A DNA stretch of 64,000 bases from Cyclaneusma minus (GCA_037179335.1 JAKZHN010000019.1:434001-498000), one strand, 5' to 3'. Counted from the stretch's first letter, positions 21,558-33,779 are shown. Numbers and translations are program-made. The notes: generated from the sequence alone by a model not told the origin.

Positions 21558-22551
21558 ATGTTCCTCATATCAAGAGTGACGCGAATCAACACGCATCACC
21601 TCTCCAAGCGCAAGAACCCAGCATCTCAACCTCTCTTCCAAGCAACCAGAACTCCGCCGCTCCTCTACTGCCGTACTAGACGTTTCACAGCAACAGCCTT
21701 AAGAATGGTCAAAGACGCCGAGACCGTGATTGAGTGAGTAAAATTTCATGTCCTTCTTGCTACACTAGCTAGGTTGTGGTGACAATTCTCGTACGCTCGC
21801 CCTGGATCCTTCGAAGATCTAGGAATACTCCTAGTAATTTGAAATATTCCAAGTATCCAGAAATACTTCGAATAACCAAAAGGTTTTCGAACGATCAAGA
21901 AAGTTTATTTCAGTCACCAAAAACATTCTCGATTCATACATAGCCTGAGCGCACAAGAATTGTCACACACGAGACTAGCGACCCCTTTCCGAGCCCTGCA
22001 GTATCTCGAAAGAACACAGTTCGCGGTCCGGAAATGCACTGGCCAGGCCTCGATATCGGAGGTTATTTTAACATGAATTCTGACAGCTGACGGTCGAATC
22101 CAGGGAGTTCAACGAGCTGGTGAACATGAACGCCGACGAGCTCACCGAATGGCTCGGTTCCGACGAATCGGCAGGTGCGGGCTGGAGCAAGGATGATGGC
22201 AGTGGCGAGACCATCGGCCATGAGAGCGGGAGGAAGATTATCAAGATCTTGGAGAAGAATCCGAAGAAGAATGCTAGCAAGTATGATGATGGTGAGTTTG
22301 AAGAGTTTCTATGCTGAGCGTTTCATTGCGTGCATTGGGTGCATTGGCGATGATTTATGATTTTTTTTTGATGAAAGAGGACAGGATGTTGATTGCTGAC
22401 GCAAACTGGTGCAGAGGATATTGATCATATGAGAAGGGTGGTGGCGTATTGTAAGAGGCATTTGGCGCAGGAGGAGAAGGCGAAGAAGGATACGGATAGT
22501 AAGAGCTATAAGAGCTTGAAGAACTGGGGACATGATGCTCAGAAAGCGTAG
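21558..22551 (+). CDS. Small DUF3140-type protein with possible mitochondrial presequence
   Basis: Exons (from 21558) to 21733, 22104-22291 and 22415-22551; both introns keep phase (GA|G and G|AG). The conserved part reads VKDAETVIEEFNELVNM, ELTEWLGS, SGRKIIKILEKNP, DHMRRVVAYCKRHLAQE and SLKNWGHDAQKA. I recognise it as DUF3140, a small family of unknown function found in bacteria and fungi. Three in-frame ATGs exist: 21504 (184 aa), 21558 (166 aa) and 21705 (117 aa, the start of the conserved core). The segment between 21558 and 21705 is rich in Arg/Thr/Ser, free of acidic residues and looks like a mitochondrial targeting peptide. Intron 1 (370 nt) contains a copy of the dispersed GGAATACTCCTAGT repeat. 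Confidence 0.8.
21817..21885. repeat. Dispersed ~20-bp repeat family, copy 4, inside an intron
   Basis: GGAATACTCCTAGT (21822-21835) is identical to two units near 4.9 kb and is followed by AATTTGAAATATTCCAAG-like and AGAAATACTTCGAAT-like units. It lies in intron 1 of the DUF3140 gene, the longest intron of that gene. Confidence 0.65.
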
Positions 22552-22912
22552 AGTGGTCAAATGGAGGTTAATACTAGGGGATAAGCATCCCAATTACCAG
22601 GAGCAATTATCACTTTCGTGCAAGCTTAAAGCACTTGGGAGAAGAGAGTCTGATTTGTTGTGCACTGGGGTATCGTCCGTCTTTTGAGCCACTGTCGCTC
22701 GGTCGGTATCTACAACAAAGGCAATGCAAATATACAGTAAAACGACTTCCCGCATACTTCGCTTGATCCTTCTCCATGCCTGTATCATAAGCAACGCGAG
22801 ACCTCCCAGACCTTATATGCCCCTGAGGTCAAACCCCATGCCCCTATTCCCAACGTATACCCATGAGAAGTAACGCCGTGCCAGACAAGCGCTCTTGAAT
22901 CCACCAACGCCC
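22552..22912. terminator. Convergent 3' ends of DUF3140 and IRC20-type genes
   Basis: The 361 bases lie between two convergent stop codons. They hold both 3' untranslated regions. I see no distinct element. Confidence 0.5.
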
Positions 22913-25900
22913 CTATGCCGGACCAGCTGCAGCTGCAGCTCGTGCTTCTGCAGCTTCCGCCCTCAAACCCCTGGCGGCCTCTCTTTGAACGGCCTCTGAT
23001 TCTTGCTTCCTATTCTTCTTCACGTTCCCAAAGAGACAGGGCCAGAGATCCTTGTCGTCAACCGCCTCGCCACCCCTTTGTCCATTGTCCAGAAACGCAC
23101 CAAGCTTCACCCCTTCCAGCTGCTTCGCGTTGTCGGCTTCGAACGATTCATCGTCGACTTCTTCCGCATCCGTCATCTCGACGTCCTCTTCATGCTCAGC
23201 CGGAGTGTTCGGGGCTCCGCTGGAAGAAGGAGATTCGCCTTCGCTTTGGGACGATGCATTACTTTTATTTCCCCCTTTTCGCACGTGTTCCATACGTCTC
23301 GCAACCCCAATTTCATAAATGCTCTCTTCCACAGTGCCATCCACGAGGTACAGCCAGACAGTGGTTGCTGACTCCTGTCCAATGCGGTCAACTCGTGCGA
23401 TGGCCTGTAATTCAAGCGGGGTATTGAGCACCGGCTCACACAGGAACACGTGGCTTGCGTTAACCAGGTTCATGCCTGAGCTGTTGTGTCTGGCATGGAG
23501 CAGGAAAACCTGACAGGCAGGGTCTTTCTTGAACTTTTCCGAATCACCAGTTTTATCCATACTCGCATAGCCAATCCTGTGCTTCTTGAAAGCGCGCTCA
23601 AGAATCTTGAGGAAGCCACTGAACTGGCTAAAGATGATTGACTTGGCGTCTGGATCATTCCCACGGAGCCAGATAAGATGACGAACTAGAGTGTCGACTT
23701 TGGTAGTGAATGAAGGGCCCTCAATGTCGATGCTGTTGATCTGTGCAAGTGTCGAAGTGCTGATCTCGGTATAGATCCCAGACTTTTGTTTCGAAGGACT
23801 ATAAGGTTCTGCAGCAGTGGTGGGCGTGTTTTCTTGCTGCACCTGTAGCTCCTGGGGTTTGTAAGTGATATCATGGATGTCGTTGTGTGTCAGTCTCCGG
23901 TTGCAGGTGGGGCATTTGTGATGTTCGTGCCACCACTTAAGAAGGCAATCTTTGCAGAAGGCGTGCCCACAGACTGTGAGAGAGCCGACGGTGAAGTGAC
24001 TTGTGCAAATCAGGCAATAACGCTGTTCCTCGGCGTCTCGGCCTTCCTCGCTCTTAAGATGGATGAGGTACCGGTGCTTGGCGAGACCAGTGGAAATCCT
24101 GCGTTGGATGGTCTTTTCAGTATCAAGCATCTTGTTATATGTAGCCTCGTCTTTAGGTCCCTCGTAGAGGAGCACACAGTCGGAGACGTGCTGGAGCTGC
24201 CGGTAGTATTCCATGCGAGCGTTCATGGAAGAGGTGAAAAGTTCAACCTCCTTTTCCAAACCAAGCACCGCTTCGTTTTGTATCGTGATTTGCTCGTTAA
24301 CCTTCTCCTTCTCCCTTTCAATGACCACCAACTCATTTTGAGCACGAGTGCTGCCATGTTCAGCCGCCATGTTCAAGTTGGTTGAGATGCGTCGTAGCTC
24401 GGCGACGATTGCCCTTACAGAACCCAGATCTTCAGCAGGTTTCATCTGATCGCGGATTTGAAGAAGTTCCAGCATCTTTTCAGGATACGGCCCTTTGCCG
24501 TGTCTCGCCAGTCGCTTTGCGGTCTTCACATCAACCTCCACGTGATGGTTCTTCATGCCTGTGAGTGCCTGATTTCGATCTGCAACAATGATTTTGAGAA
24601 CCTGAACGTAGGCCATGATCTTGTCCTGTGTCTGAGTAGAGCTGTCGTACTCCTCACCAGTGTTCTCGGCTCCTTCTTCATCGTCCAAGAGTGGTTGTAG
24701 AAGGAACTGAACTACCGTTTCTCTCCACTCATCTACCTGCTGTGCTTGCACATCGAGGGCCAAACTCAGTTTGTCCAGCTGCGCGAAAACACTTCGACTC
24801 TCAATGCCATTTCCTTTCGCTGGAGCGAATTCTGGTATTACCACAAAGGACTGGGAGGATGCTTTTCTAGATATCCTTCGCATGAAACTCATAGCCTTCT
24901 CCAAGATGTCCGCCAGGATATCCTGTCGAATTGCCTTAGCACGTGCGTATCCGTCAGCCTCTCGCTTCTCGAGTTGCGAAAATTCGAGAGAGCCCGGTTT
25001 TGTAAAGGCCTCGTCGGATCTGATCTGGAAATAGGCACTGGCCTGAAAGAAGACCGCGATGTGCTGAAGCTCCAACGCGTGTCTCAACCTAGTGCGGCAC
25101 ATCCCAAGTCGCGATTGCGGATCCACTTCCACTGCCTCCGCCACGTCATCGGCGCTGTCTGGTTCATCTGCGGAGTGCTCTTTAAGATCTTGCTTGCTTG
25201 CTTGCAGTTCAGTTCTCACGAGTTCTCGGCATTCGTCCACCAAAGCTGTCGTTTCTTCCAAGACTTCGGTCCAAATTCCAAGAGCTTCCTTGACTCTCGG
25301 CCCGTTCTCAAGCACTTGTCCCCGTTTGAGCTTGGAGAGAAATAAGTTCCTCTGGTCCAAACGAATGGCGGAATCGCTCTGCTCAATCATCGCATCAAGG
25401 ACTTCAAGAGCGGTCCTCAGTGGCCGATTCTTATTACCCTGCACTTTCTTGTTGCCGCCGATTTCTGGGTGCAGCGCACTCTGGCGAAGACGGACTAGCC
25501 AAGAACGCATCTTCTCCAGTATTTTGGGATCATTAGGATTCCAGCCGTCTTGGATTGGAGCTCCCGAAGTATCCAACCCGCACTCCTCAGCCATCTGCTG
25601 GAACAGGTTTTGGTAATGCTGCTCCTCAATCGGTGTGAATGGCATGGTGATAACGACCCGTCGCTGGGGTGGAAGCTTCAACTCATCGCGGACAAGCTGT
25701 TTGGTATGGCGCATGGCGAGAGACTTGAACAACGACGAGAAAGCTGGCTTATGGGATTTGATCAATGAGGTCCAGTAGTGAGGGAAGGACTTGTAGGGCT
25801 CATGGCGAAGGAATACCAATAGTCCAAAAAGGTCAGCGACATTTCTCTTGACGGGTGTCCCAGTGATTCCCCAAGCATTGATCCGTGGCAACGTTTGAGC

Positions 25901-27459
25901 GACACGGGCGGCATTGCTAACGCCGCTTTCAACCATCTGAGCCTCATCTAGGCAAACCCTCCACCAAGACAACTGCTTGAGCGGGCTCTTGGGGCGCTCA
26001 TACTTAGGTGATTGCCGCATCGAGCGATCAGGGGGTGGCGAACCGTAGTAGATCTCGGACGCTATGACATTATAGGTTGTCAAAACGACATCATGTGAAG
26101 CTAAGTATTCTGCAAAGTCTGGATGGTCATTGATTCCTTTGGTATTTCGTAGTCCCTCGTAGTGAATGACTTTGAGGTTCGGGGCATGGCGCTGAAGCTC
26201 TGATTGCCACTGCTTCACTATGGAAGGCGGCGTTATGATAAGAGTAGCGGAGGTTGACTTGACTTCCTCTAGACTATACATGTCGAATACCGGACCTGAT
26301 TGGTCTTCGCGTCTGTGCGATAGTATCAAAGCAATAGTCTCGACGGTTTTGCCCAGACCCATCTCCTCAGAAAGAATTCCGCCCTTGGTGGCCCGTTCCG
26401 CTTGCTTGAACGGCTCAATGTCTTTTGTGACAAGACGGAACAGATGGCTGGCATAACATGGCGTTCCATGCGATGTTTCCACACGGAAAAAGGAGTGAGG
26501 GAGGTCCTGAGACGCGTCCTTGCGAGGGGCAGCGACCACTTTCTGCTCAGAGTCGGACCAAGCTACACCCTCCCGGTGCAGGAGCCATCTGAGAGCCCTT
26601 TGTTGGAAAGGATAGAGCTCGGTTTCCATGTTGGGGACGGCTATTGCTGGAGGTTGCTCAGAGGCTTCAGGAACATGCACACTCTGGTAGAAGTCTTGTG
26701 GTGACCATTTTTCCACGGCAGGTCGCATCTCTGGGTCAGGAAAATAACGGTTCATGACTGCTAGTAAAGACTTCCTCTCCACTGCCTTCGTTTGCAATTC
26801 TCCGAAAGTGGTCGCATTCCACTTGACTGTGAAGTGAAGCGTCAAGAGGTTTGAGTTGGGTGCGGCATCCACTCCCACATCAACGTCGGCCCAAAGTCTT
26901 CCTTGACCTTCAGGGTTGCTGGCCAAGAATTGGTCGCTGGTGACCAAGGCAGCAATCCTAGCATCGTCGGAGATGGCGCGCACGCTCGCAAGGGGAACTC
27001 TGAGGAGGTGCTGAGGGGATTTTCCAGACCGATCAAAGATGTCCAGGTTCGACCACAAGGAGCTTGCATCACCGATGTCGATCTGCAATGGAAGCTTATG
27101 GCGAGTGAGAGGGCTTTGGTTAGAGAGACTCGAGGTGACGAGGTCGATCTCAATAGTAGAAGCACTGACGACAATGGCATTCTCATCAGAAAGCAATTCG
27201 ACATGAACACGCTGACGTTTCGATGGCCGCTGGACATCGTTGTCTTGAGAAGGTGGGTTTAGCAAGTATTCCCGGAGTGGGTCTTGCAGGGTCTCTGATA
27301 CTAAGTCAGCCAGAGGTCAAGCATACGCTAGTTGAATTAAGAACAACCTGTAGGTTCAAGCAAGGTGTACTTGGGCTGCGCATTTGATTTTGCGACAGCA
27401 GTACTGCGGCGAGAAGTAGCAGATGCCGACTTTGGCGGTGCCTTTCTTTTTGGAGGCAT
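22913..27459 (-). CDS. IRC20: Irc20/SHPRH-like SNF2 helicase with inserted RING finger (E3 ubiquitin ligase)
   Basis: A short first exon (27459-27348, MPPKRKAPPKSAS..) joins the long exon 27300-22913 across a 47-nt intron with an unusual GTTGTT donor, giving 1499 aa. Helicase motif I is at about 350 (LSEEMGLGKTVETIALI), motif II is DEAQ (CLDEAQMVESG, about 489) and motif III is WGITGTPVKR. A long helical insert fills about 600-1120. The C3HC4 RING is at about 1130-1175 (YCLICTSHF..VCGHAFCKDCLLKWW..CPTCNRRL), and the C-terminal helicase lobe follows at about 1250-1400 (SIIFSQFSGFLKILE, MNLVNASHVFLCEP, QAIARVDRIGQ). The insertion of RING between the two helicase lobes is the mark of the SHPRH/Irc20 group (nuclear, DNA recombination and repair, ubiquitin ligase). 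The tail is Ser/acidic then Ala-rich. All key residues visible are intact. Confidence 0.95.
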
Positions 27460-27970
27460 CGTGATGTTGTGGTTGCGAGTTATCAGACAGCAGCTTGAGG
27501 TCCTCGGTTGGATGTGGAGCAGTGACTGGAAGCTGCGCTGTAGAAACCGAGGAATGCGAGAAGCTGATCTGCGCTGAGGCCAGGTGAGGTCTGGTGTGTT
27601 CGCGAAATGCGCGCGTACCAGCAATCAAATTGAGAGGTCAGAAAGGACTGAGCCTAAGAAGAAGTGCCAAGTAGAAAAGAAGGGACTCGGTACTGAGAAT
27701 CAGAATTGCTTGAAGTTGGGTGAGGCTCGGTTTAATCGAGGCACGGGAGGGAGCTGAAAGCCGAGGGGTTTCGATTCAGCCTCGCGCTAGCGCTATTGAT
27801 AAGGCGGATGAAAGTTCTACCACGCTCCGTGCGCCGGGGGACCGGGAACCGCCAAGCCTTTCTCAATTCAATGTTTGTCGCGGCTTCGACGTTGCAAAGG
27901 TCGAGAGCAACAGCTCGCCCAAGTTCGCAAGTCAAACTCGCGGCTCCTCCCTCCACCTCTGACTGCCACC
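27460..27970. promoter_or_regulatory. Divergent promoter region IRC20 / mS41
   Basis: About 510 bases separate the two start codons. Frames reading upstream of the mS41 ATG have no family features. I see no distinct binding site. Confidence 0.5.
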
Positions 27971-28663
27971 ATGATCGTCCGACCACCCCATTTCCGTCCG
28001 ATCCCCCAGTTTTTGGTGCCCTCTTTCCAGACCCGCTGTCTGCACCAGCAGCGCTTCAACAAATCTCCTCCAATTCCACGACCCACTCCCTTTGTCCCCG
28101 ACGTCCAGACCTTCCTCACTCTCATCGGCCGCGGCTTGAGCCAGCACGCATCCAAGATCCCCACGTGGAAAGCCCTCTTCTCCCTCACTTCGCCTCAATT
28201 GAAAGAACTCGGCATCGAGCCGCCGCGCAACCGAAGATACTTGCTACGATGGCGTCAAAAGTTTAGGGACGGTCAATTCGGCCCCGGAGGAGATCTCAAG
28301 TATGTCGAGAATGGTGCGGCCGAGATTCGCATTGCAGAACTGCCTGCACCAGGTCGCACACAAGCTACGGCTACAGCTACGCCAGGCACGAGAAAGGCTA
28401 TAGTCAATGTGCCAGCAGGGAAGGATGTTGCAGAGCTCCCGTTAGAAAAATTGGTGTTTCCGAAAGGCTTCAAAATTCAAGGCGCAAGTACGATCGCAGG
28501 GCCACGCGCTCTGCCGGTTAAGGGGGCTGGCACTGTGGCGAAGATCGCTGTTACAGAAGGCTTGTGGGAAGACCGCCGAGGCCACAAGATCGATGGTGGT
28601 GAGAGGAGGCAGGCTGCAGTTAGAGCTAAAAGGAGAAGCGAGGAAAGGAAGACCTCAAGATAG
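27971..28663 (+). CDS. FYV4: Mitochondrial small ribosomal subunit protein mS41 (Fyv4, IGR domain)
   Basis: A single exon of 230 aa starts at ATG 27971 (CCACCATGATC). Residues 1-30 (Arg, Ser and aromatic residues, no acidic residues: PQFLVPSFQTRCLHQQRF) fit a mitochondrial targeting peptide. The SAM-like IGR domain is at about 44-103: DVQTFLTLIGRGLSQHASKI, TWKALFSLTSPQLKELGI and RNRRYLLRWRQKFRDG. The name-giving IGR triplet is present. The C-terminal half is basic (RRGHKIDGGERR, AKRRSEERK), as expected for an rRNA-binding extension. A longer frame upstream (from 27875) is not needed and would bury the presequence. Confidence 0.92.
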   Translation: MIVRPPHFRPIPQFLVPSFQTRCLHQQRFNKSPPIPRPTPFVPDVQTFLTLIGRGLSQHASKIPTWKALFSLTSPQLKELGIEPPRNRRYLLRWRQKFRDGQFGPGGDLKYVENGAAEIRIAELPAPGRTQATATATPGTRKAIVNVPAGKDVAELPLEKLVFPKGFKIQGASTIAGPRALPVKGAGTVAKIAVTEGLWEDRRGHKIDGGERRQAAVRAKRRSEERKTSR

Positions 28664-30343
28664 GCCTGATCGTGGAGATGGAAGCGGATGGATGCCATCA
28701 TGTACTTGTACCCTTATTATCCCGCCAAAGCTCGACAGATCGACGGATGATGTGGGATTGACTGCGATGCTATCCCCCGGATTCTTGGAGCAGCTGGGAC
28801 GGTGGATCGGTCGGTTGGGCAGAAGGAGTGGGGTCCTTCGAGAGCTCGAAATAAACAACACTGAATCTATTTGGGAATTGGCAGTTGCATTGTACTTTGT
28901 CTTTCCATTGAGGTTATGAGGACGGTTGACATGAACTGATCCCGATGACTGTGAGGGGGCCGCTCTACCGAAGACGAATCGTTACCTGTGACCCTTTGGT
29001 TGATTCCGTAAAAGGTGAAACCGATAGAAGCAGAATCTTAAGATGCATCTACTCCTTTACGCATCAAAGGATTCTCTGATGGAATCGGACCTGAAAAAAA
29101 TCAAGGTACGTGTTGTCACTTGCCGGCTAGGCTAACTCTCCGCCTCTCATATCGATATTCGTTCCCGTTCCCATATCCAGGGACTTGATGAACGTGCAGG
29201 CGGAGTGCGGCCCTACCGATCCTACCGACTTCAGCAGGTCTGGGTCTTGGGCCGAACCGCTAGGAACGCATCATCCATTCGGCGGAACTCAGTGCTCGTG
29301 TGAGGTGAACAGCAGCACAATTGCAGGGTGAATACATATTACCCGGCGTTAAACCAACCGGATTTGACCATCCGGTCTGGGAACCATATGATTTTCATGA
29401 TGATGAGCTGCTACGGGTCATTCTACTGTGATTCTCGGCCTGGGTCGGGACGGACAAGTTCTGGAGGGTCGTTGCCGTAACGGCAGGGCGTAGTGAGCCC
29501 TCAGTCTGAGTCTGATTTCGTGCCATGGGTTGTCAATATCTGGGCCTTGCTTGAGTATCCATTTACTCAAGGGCGTGTCAACGGGAGAACCAATGGCAAA
29601 ACACAAAACCACGACTTTCTCCAGAGTCCAGACTGGTGCTTTCGTCAATCGAAAGTTTAGAGCGCCCGGGCTGACTCGATTCTTTTCTTGGGACATCAGC
29701 TCGGAGCGGTTCATACCATCCGAATAGATTTGACGAAGCGTGGTGGGGGCCATATGCAAGGTGGCAGGTAGAATGGTTCCTGCAGAAAAGGGGCCAGGAG
29801 CCGAAGGCTTTGGCAAAAGCAGATGGACGGCAAATTCCCACCATCTCGAATTCCTGAGAAATCGGAATACCTCCAGCAGGTTAATGAAGGAGCCGAGGAG
29901 GCAGCTTGGCAGGGCAGAGTAGTAGGTAGTCGACATCTCGTAAAGCATGCCAGTAGGGTAAAGAAAGCGACTCCGGCGTCGGGCGTCCATGTGCCATTGT
30001 AGGAAGGTCGGCTATCGTGCCTTTGGTCTGATCGACGAAGTTTCAACTCTCAAAGTCAGTGAAGCATCGAGGTGGATCCCGGTCGCATTCTGTGTTGGAA
30101 GAGAAATAATATGCTGGCGGCGTCAAGAGGTCTCGCTTGGCGGGTGGCGCCTAGGCGGCCAAGGTCTGTGCTACGCAGCGGCAGTCGCAGCCTAAAGCTT
30201 ATTCCTACGCGGCTAACGCTTCCTTCCCCGTCCCTCCTCAACACATACTTCATCCTCTTTTCCCCCACACAAACGATACTCGCATCTCAAGTGCCAATGG
30301 GCCGCTCGCTGCCTCGACCTTTGCCACCATTCCGGCTGCATGG
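28664..30343. other. Intergenic, left flank of the transposon block
   Basis: About 1.7 kb of normal GC content without a supported gene. A minus-strand ATG frame of 190 codons (29990-29418) has no recognisable domain, and a similar-length chance frame is plausible; I list it under rejected. No RIP-like damage is visible up to the target duplication at 30344. Confidence 0.45.
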
Positions 30344-30348
30344 CATCT
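30344..30348. repeat. Target-site duplication CATCT (left)
   Basis: CATCT immediately precedes the TG of the left outer LTR and is repeated exactly after the CA of the right LTR at 46640-46644. Five bases is the usual duplication length for LTR retrotransposons. Confidence 0.88.
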
Positions 30349-30568
30349 TGTTACAGGGTGGAAAGGTCCGGTGCCAAGCCCGGCCCCGGTAAAAGGTGGA
30401 TCCGGGTGTGGAGCGTCGTCGCAATACCATACCAGGGGTTTGGAAAGTGGCCAGCTATTCTTAAAAGGCCGCAAAACCTGCTAAAAATATAAATTAAAAT
30501 AAATATAGCCTATAAAAAAAATCCTTAAAGCTTTTTAGCTAATTCTATTTATTATTTATTATTTTATA
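30349..30568. repeat. Left LTR of outer element, outer part undamaged
   Basis: The first ~145 bases keep CpG-rich sequence (GGTGCCAAGCCCGGCCCC, GTGTGGAGCGTCGTCGC). In the right copy the same sites read as A or T. From about 30500 inward the left copy carries T/A where the right copy has C/G. Confidence 0.88.
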
Positions 30569-31044
30569 ATTATAAAGCCCTTATAATACTATTAAACTTT
30601 GCTTTATTTAATTATAATATTTATTTATTAAATTAAATACTTTTTTATCGTCGGAATTATCCATTTTTATTGCCTTTTACAAATTACTATCTAATAAATT
30701 AATTGCGATTTTTCGGTCCCTAATAATTGCCATTTTTAAATTTTTATACTACGCTTTTTTTCCAAAACAATAAATAATACTATATTATATTTTCTTAATC
30801 GAAATATAAATTAATAACCCTTTTATATTTTAATTAAAACGCCTAATACGGCCAATTTAAACGTTTATATATTTACCAAAAAGTTTAAAATTGGCTTAAC
30901 CCCAATATAAAAAATCTTATAAAATTTATAAAATTTATTAAATCTAATTTCAAATACTGTATTTCCAATACCACTTTTATTAATAATTTTAATAAAAAAG
31001 CCTGGGCTAAGTATTAGCGCGTTTTAATAATATTTTATAAAAAC

Positions 31045-31234
31045 TATTGGAAATAAATGGATATAAAGGCATAAAATAAGGATGTAAAAAATATTTTATT
31101 ATATTTAAAAAAACTAGAATAGCTAGAGAATCCAAAATAAGGATATTTTTATTATGCAGACGCTAATTTCCCTTAAATCTAGCTATATATAATGGCTATT
31201 TTATAATAGCTGCCATTGCATTTATTTTTCAATA
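31045..31234 (-). repeat. 3' LTR of the copia element
   Basis: 190 bp, aligned without overall length change to 36633-36822. Landmarks are ATATAAAGGCAT near its left end and TATGC(A/G)GAC(G/A)CTA in the middle. Confidence 0.88.
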
Positions 31235-31899
31235 CTCCTTTATAAAATTAACCAGCTTTTTATAGCCTTATATAATAAATCCTAATATTTTTACAAACTC
31301 TTTAAATTTAATTTAATAAAGCAGCTTTATTAATCCATTAGCTATTATTTTATTTATAGGAATATATTCAATTATAAGCTTTTTTTAAATTTTAAATAAA
31401 ATAAAATTTTATATTTATATATTTAGAGTATTTTTGGATTTTTGGATTTTTAATTATATAAAAGATTTTTTAATTATTTTTAGATATAAAAATAAATTAT
31501 ATTTTTTTAAATATATAAAAAAAAATTAATTTAATAAATTAAAAAAATCCTAAATTTTTAAAAGTTTGGCTAAATTATTAGCTTTATTTAGTATAGCTGG
31601 ATAAAGCAATATATTTAAACTTGGTAAAAGAAAATGGGGTTATTTTTCATTTTTTTATAATACTGGCCCGCTATAAAATATAGCAATAATGCTAAATACG
31701 CTTATTCGATTAATTTTATTGCTAATTTAATTGGAGTTTAAATAAACCTTTAATTTATAATATATTTTTTGGACTATAATATATTTTATAAAAAGTTATT
31801 AAATTAATATAATGCAATAAATTTTTAAAAGCATAGCTATAATAAATTAATAAATTGCTTATATATTAGGCGAGCCTCTTAATTGCAAAAGCAATATTT

Positions 31900-32420
31900 G
31901 GATAAATAAAACCTATAGCAAATATAAAATTTCCAATAATTTACTAATATTTTTTAATATTTATATATTTGTTGTCGAAGGCAAAAAATCTGGAAATTTT
32001 ATAGTTATTTATAAAAATATATTTAATTAAAAATTGGGATTTGGCTATATTAATTTCTTTTAATATTTGGCAAAAATATTATTTCTAATTAAAATAAAAG
32101 GTTTTAACCTTCCAATTTTTTCAATTTTTATACCAAAATTTTTAAAGATTTCCCCCAGATTTTTAGTATTAAATTAAAAACAAAAACTAGGAATAAAACC
32201 AAATAAACTGCTTTTTATTATAAGCGACTATAATAACGTCGTTAATATATACCAAAAAAATAATACCGTATTCCGGATATTTATAAATACAAGGACTTAT
32301 AAAGCTTTAAATAAAATCCTATTTTTTTAAATTTTTTTATAAGCAAATTTTAATTTTTTATTGCCTATTTTAAATTATATAAATTTTCAAAAACCTGAAA
32401 AATACAATTTAATAAAACAG
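31900..32420 (-). pseudogene. Copia reverse-transcriptase remnant
   Basis: Read on the minus strand through many stops, short blocks match the family order: SLYGLKQAPR-like NLYNLK (about 32370-32390), FKKIGFYLKLYKS, the catalytic YVDD region as VYINDVII (32229-32252, first Asp to Asn by G-to-A), then NTKNLGEIFKNFGIKIE, matching the KDLG..FLGI segment. The stops are mainly TAG/TAA at CAG/CAA/TGG sites, as expected of RIP. Confidence 0.8.
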
Positions 32421-32807
32421 TAATTTTTTTAAAAAAAAACTCAAATAAATTTTAAATATTATTTTAACTTTAATAAAAATATTTTTAATATTAAAATTTT
32501 TATATTTAAAATTTTTGCAAAAAATAAAAGGGCAAAAAACATCCATGCAAAATAATTAGGGCAAAAATATCAATATAATTCTTACCAAATACTTAGCTAA
32601 AATCTCGAATTATTAGCCGAGCTTTGAATTATCTAATAATTCTATTAATTTTAATTTTAATAATATCGATTTATTTAATAAAAATTGAATTTGCTTTTTT
32701 TTAGCTTTTTAATATATTTTTAAAATTTATAATATATTAAAAACTCTAGCTTTTTAATTATAGCAAGCTTTTATTATTTATAATACAAATTTTTAAAATT
32801 AAAACCT

Positions 32808-32900
32808 TTTTATAAAATTAAAAAATTCTAATTCCGTAAATTTTTATCGCCGATCTTTTATAAAATTAAAAAATTCTAATTCCGTAAATTTTTATCGCCG
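32808..32900. repeat. 48-bp near-perfect tandem duplication in the copia element
   Basis: Two adjacent units with a period of 48 bases share TTCTAATTCCGTAAATTTTTATCGCCGAT. They are nearly identical, although RIP-type damage surrounds them. Confidence 0.8.
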
Positions 32901-33779
32901 ATTTTTTTTATAATTAAATTTATAAATTTCTTAATATTATTAATATTATAGCCAATATATATAATTATAATTTAACCGATTTTGCAAAGCTTTATATTAT
33001 GGCCAGCAATTTCAATTTTTCTTTTCCTTTATTATTTAGCATTATTCTTTATAAAATATAGCTTAATTTTGGGAGCCGGAGTATTATTTGCAGAAAAAAA
33101 AGGATTAGAAAGAAATAAAAACTGCAGGAAAATCCGGAATAGCATTGTTATTATTAATTTTAATATAATTGCTTATTAAAATAAAAGCAGGGATTTTTAT
33201 ATAAAAAATTAATAAAAGCTTTTGGGTAAATTGTTTTTTTAAACGATACTTTTTAATTTTCTATTAGGCTTTAATTGTTTTTTAAATTTAGAATTTAACC
33301 AATTTAAATTATTTAAATTATTAGTAAACTTAGTAGAAAATAAAGCCATAGACGCATTTAATATTATAAAAATTGGTATAAGTATTAGTATATTTTAAAT
33401 TATATCCAATATAATATTCTATAGTATTTTCAATATATTATATTATAGTATTTTCAATATATCAAAAATTAGCCTATTTAATAAATTTCGTGATAGCCCT
33501 TTTAATATATTATATTATAATATATTATCCAATATATATTATAGCAAAAATTTAAATTTACAATTAATAGCCTTTAATGTTTTTGCAATATTAATATTTA
33601 ATTATTTAATATTAAAACCTTTTTTTCTTTTTTTATTTATAGGGTTTTGCTATTTTTATTTAATTGTTGTATTTTAATTATTTACAATTCCCCGGAATTT
33701 TAAATTAAACTTTAATCCCAATTTAAATTTCTAAACCTTAATTTTATTTACACAATGCATATACCCCAATTCTAAAAAA

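Noticed and set aside
29418..29990. Minus-strand ATG ORF of 190 codons next to the transposon block
   Set aside because: No domain, no codon or composition signal that sets it apart, and other chance frames in this window are as long.
32982..33179. 65-codon frame inside the AT-rich block, and a similar one at 37744-37953
   Set aside because: Low-complexity Ile/Lys/Asn/Leu translation inside damaged transposons; chance frames.
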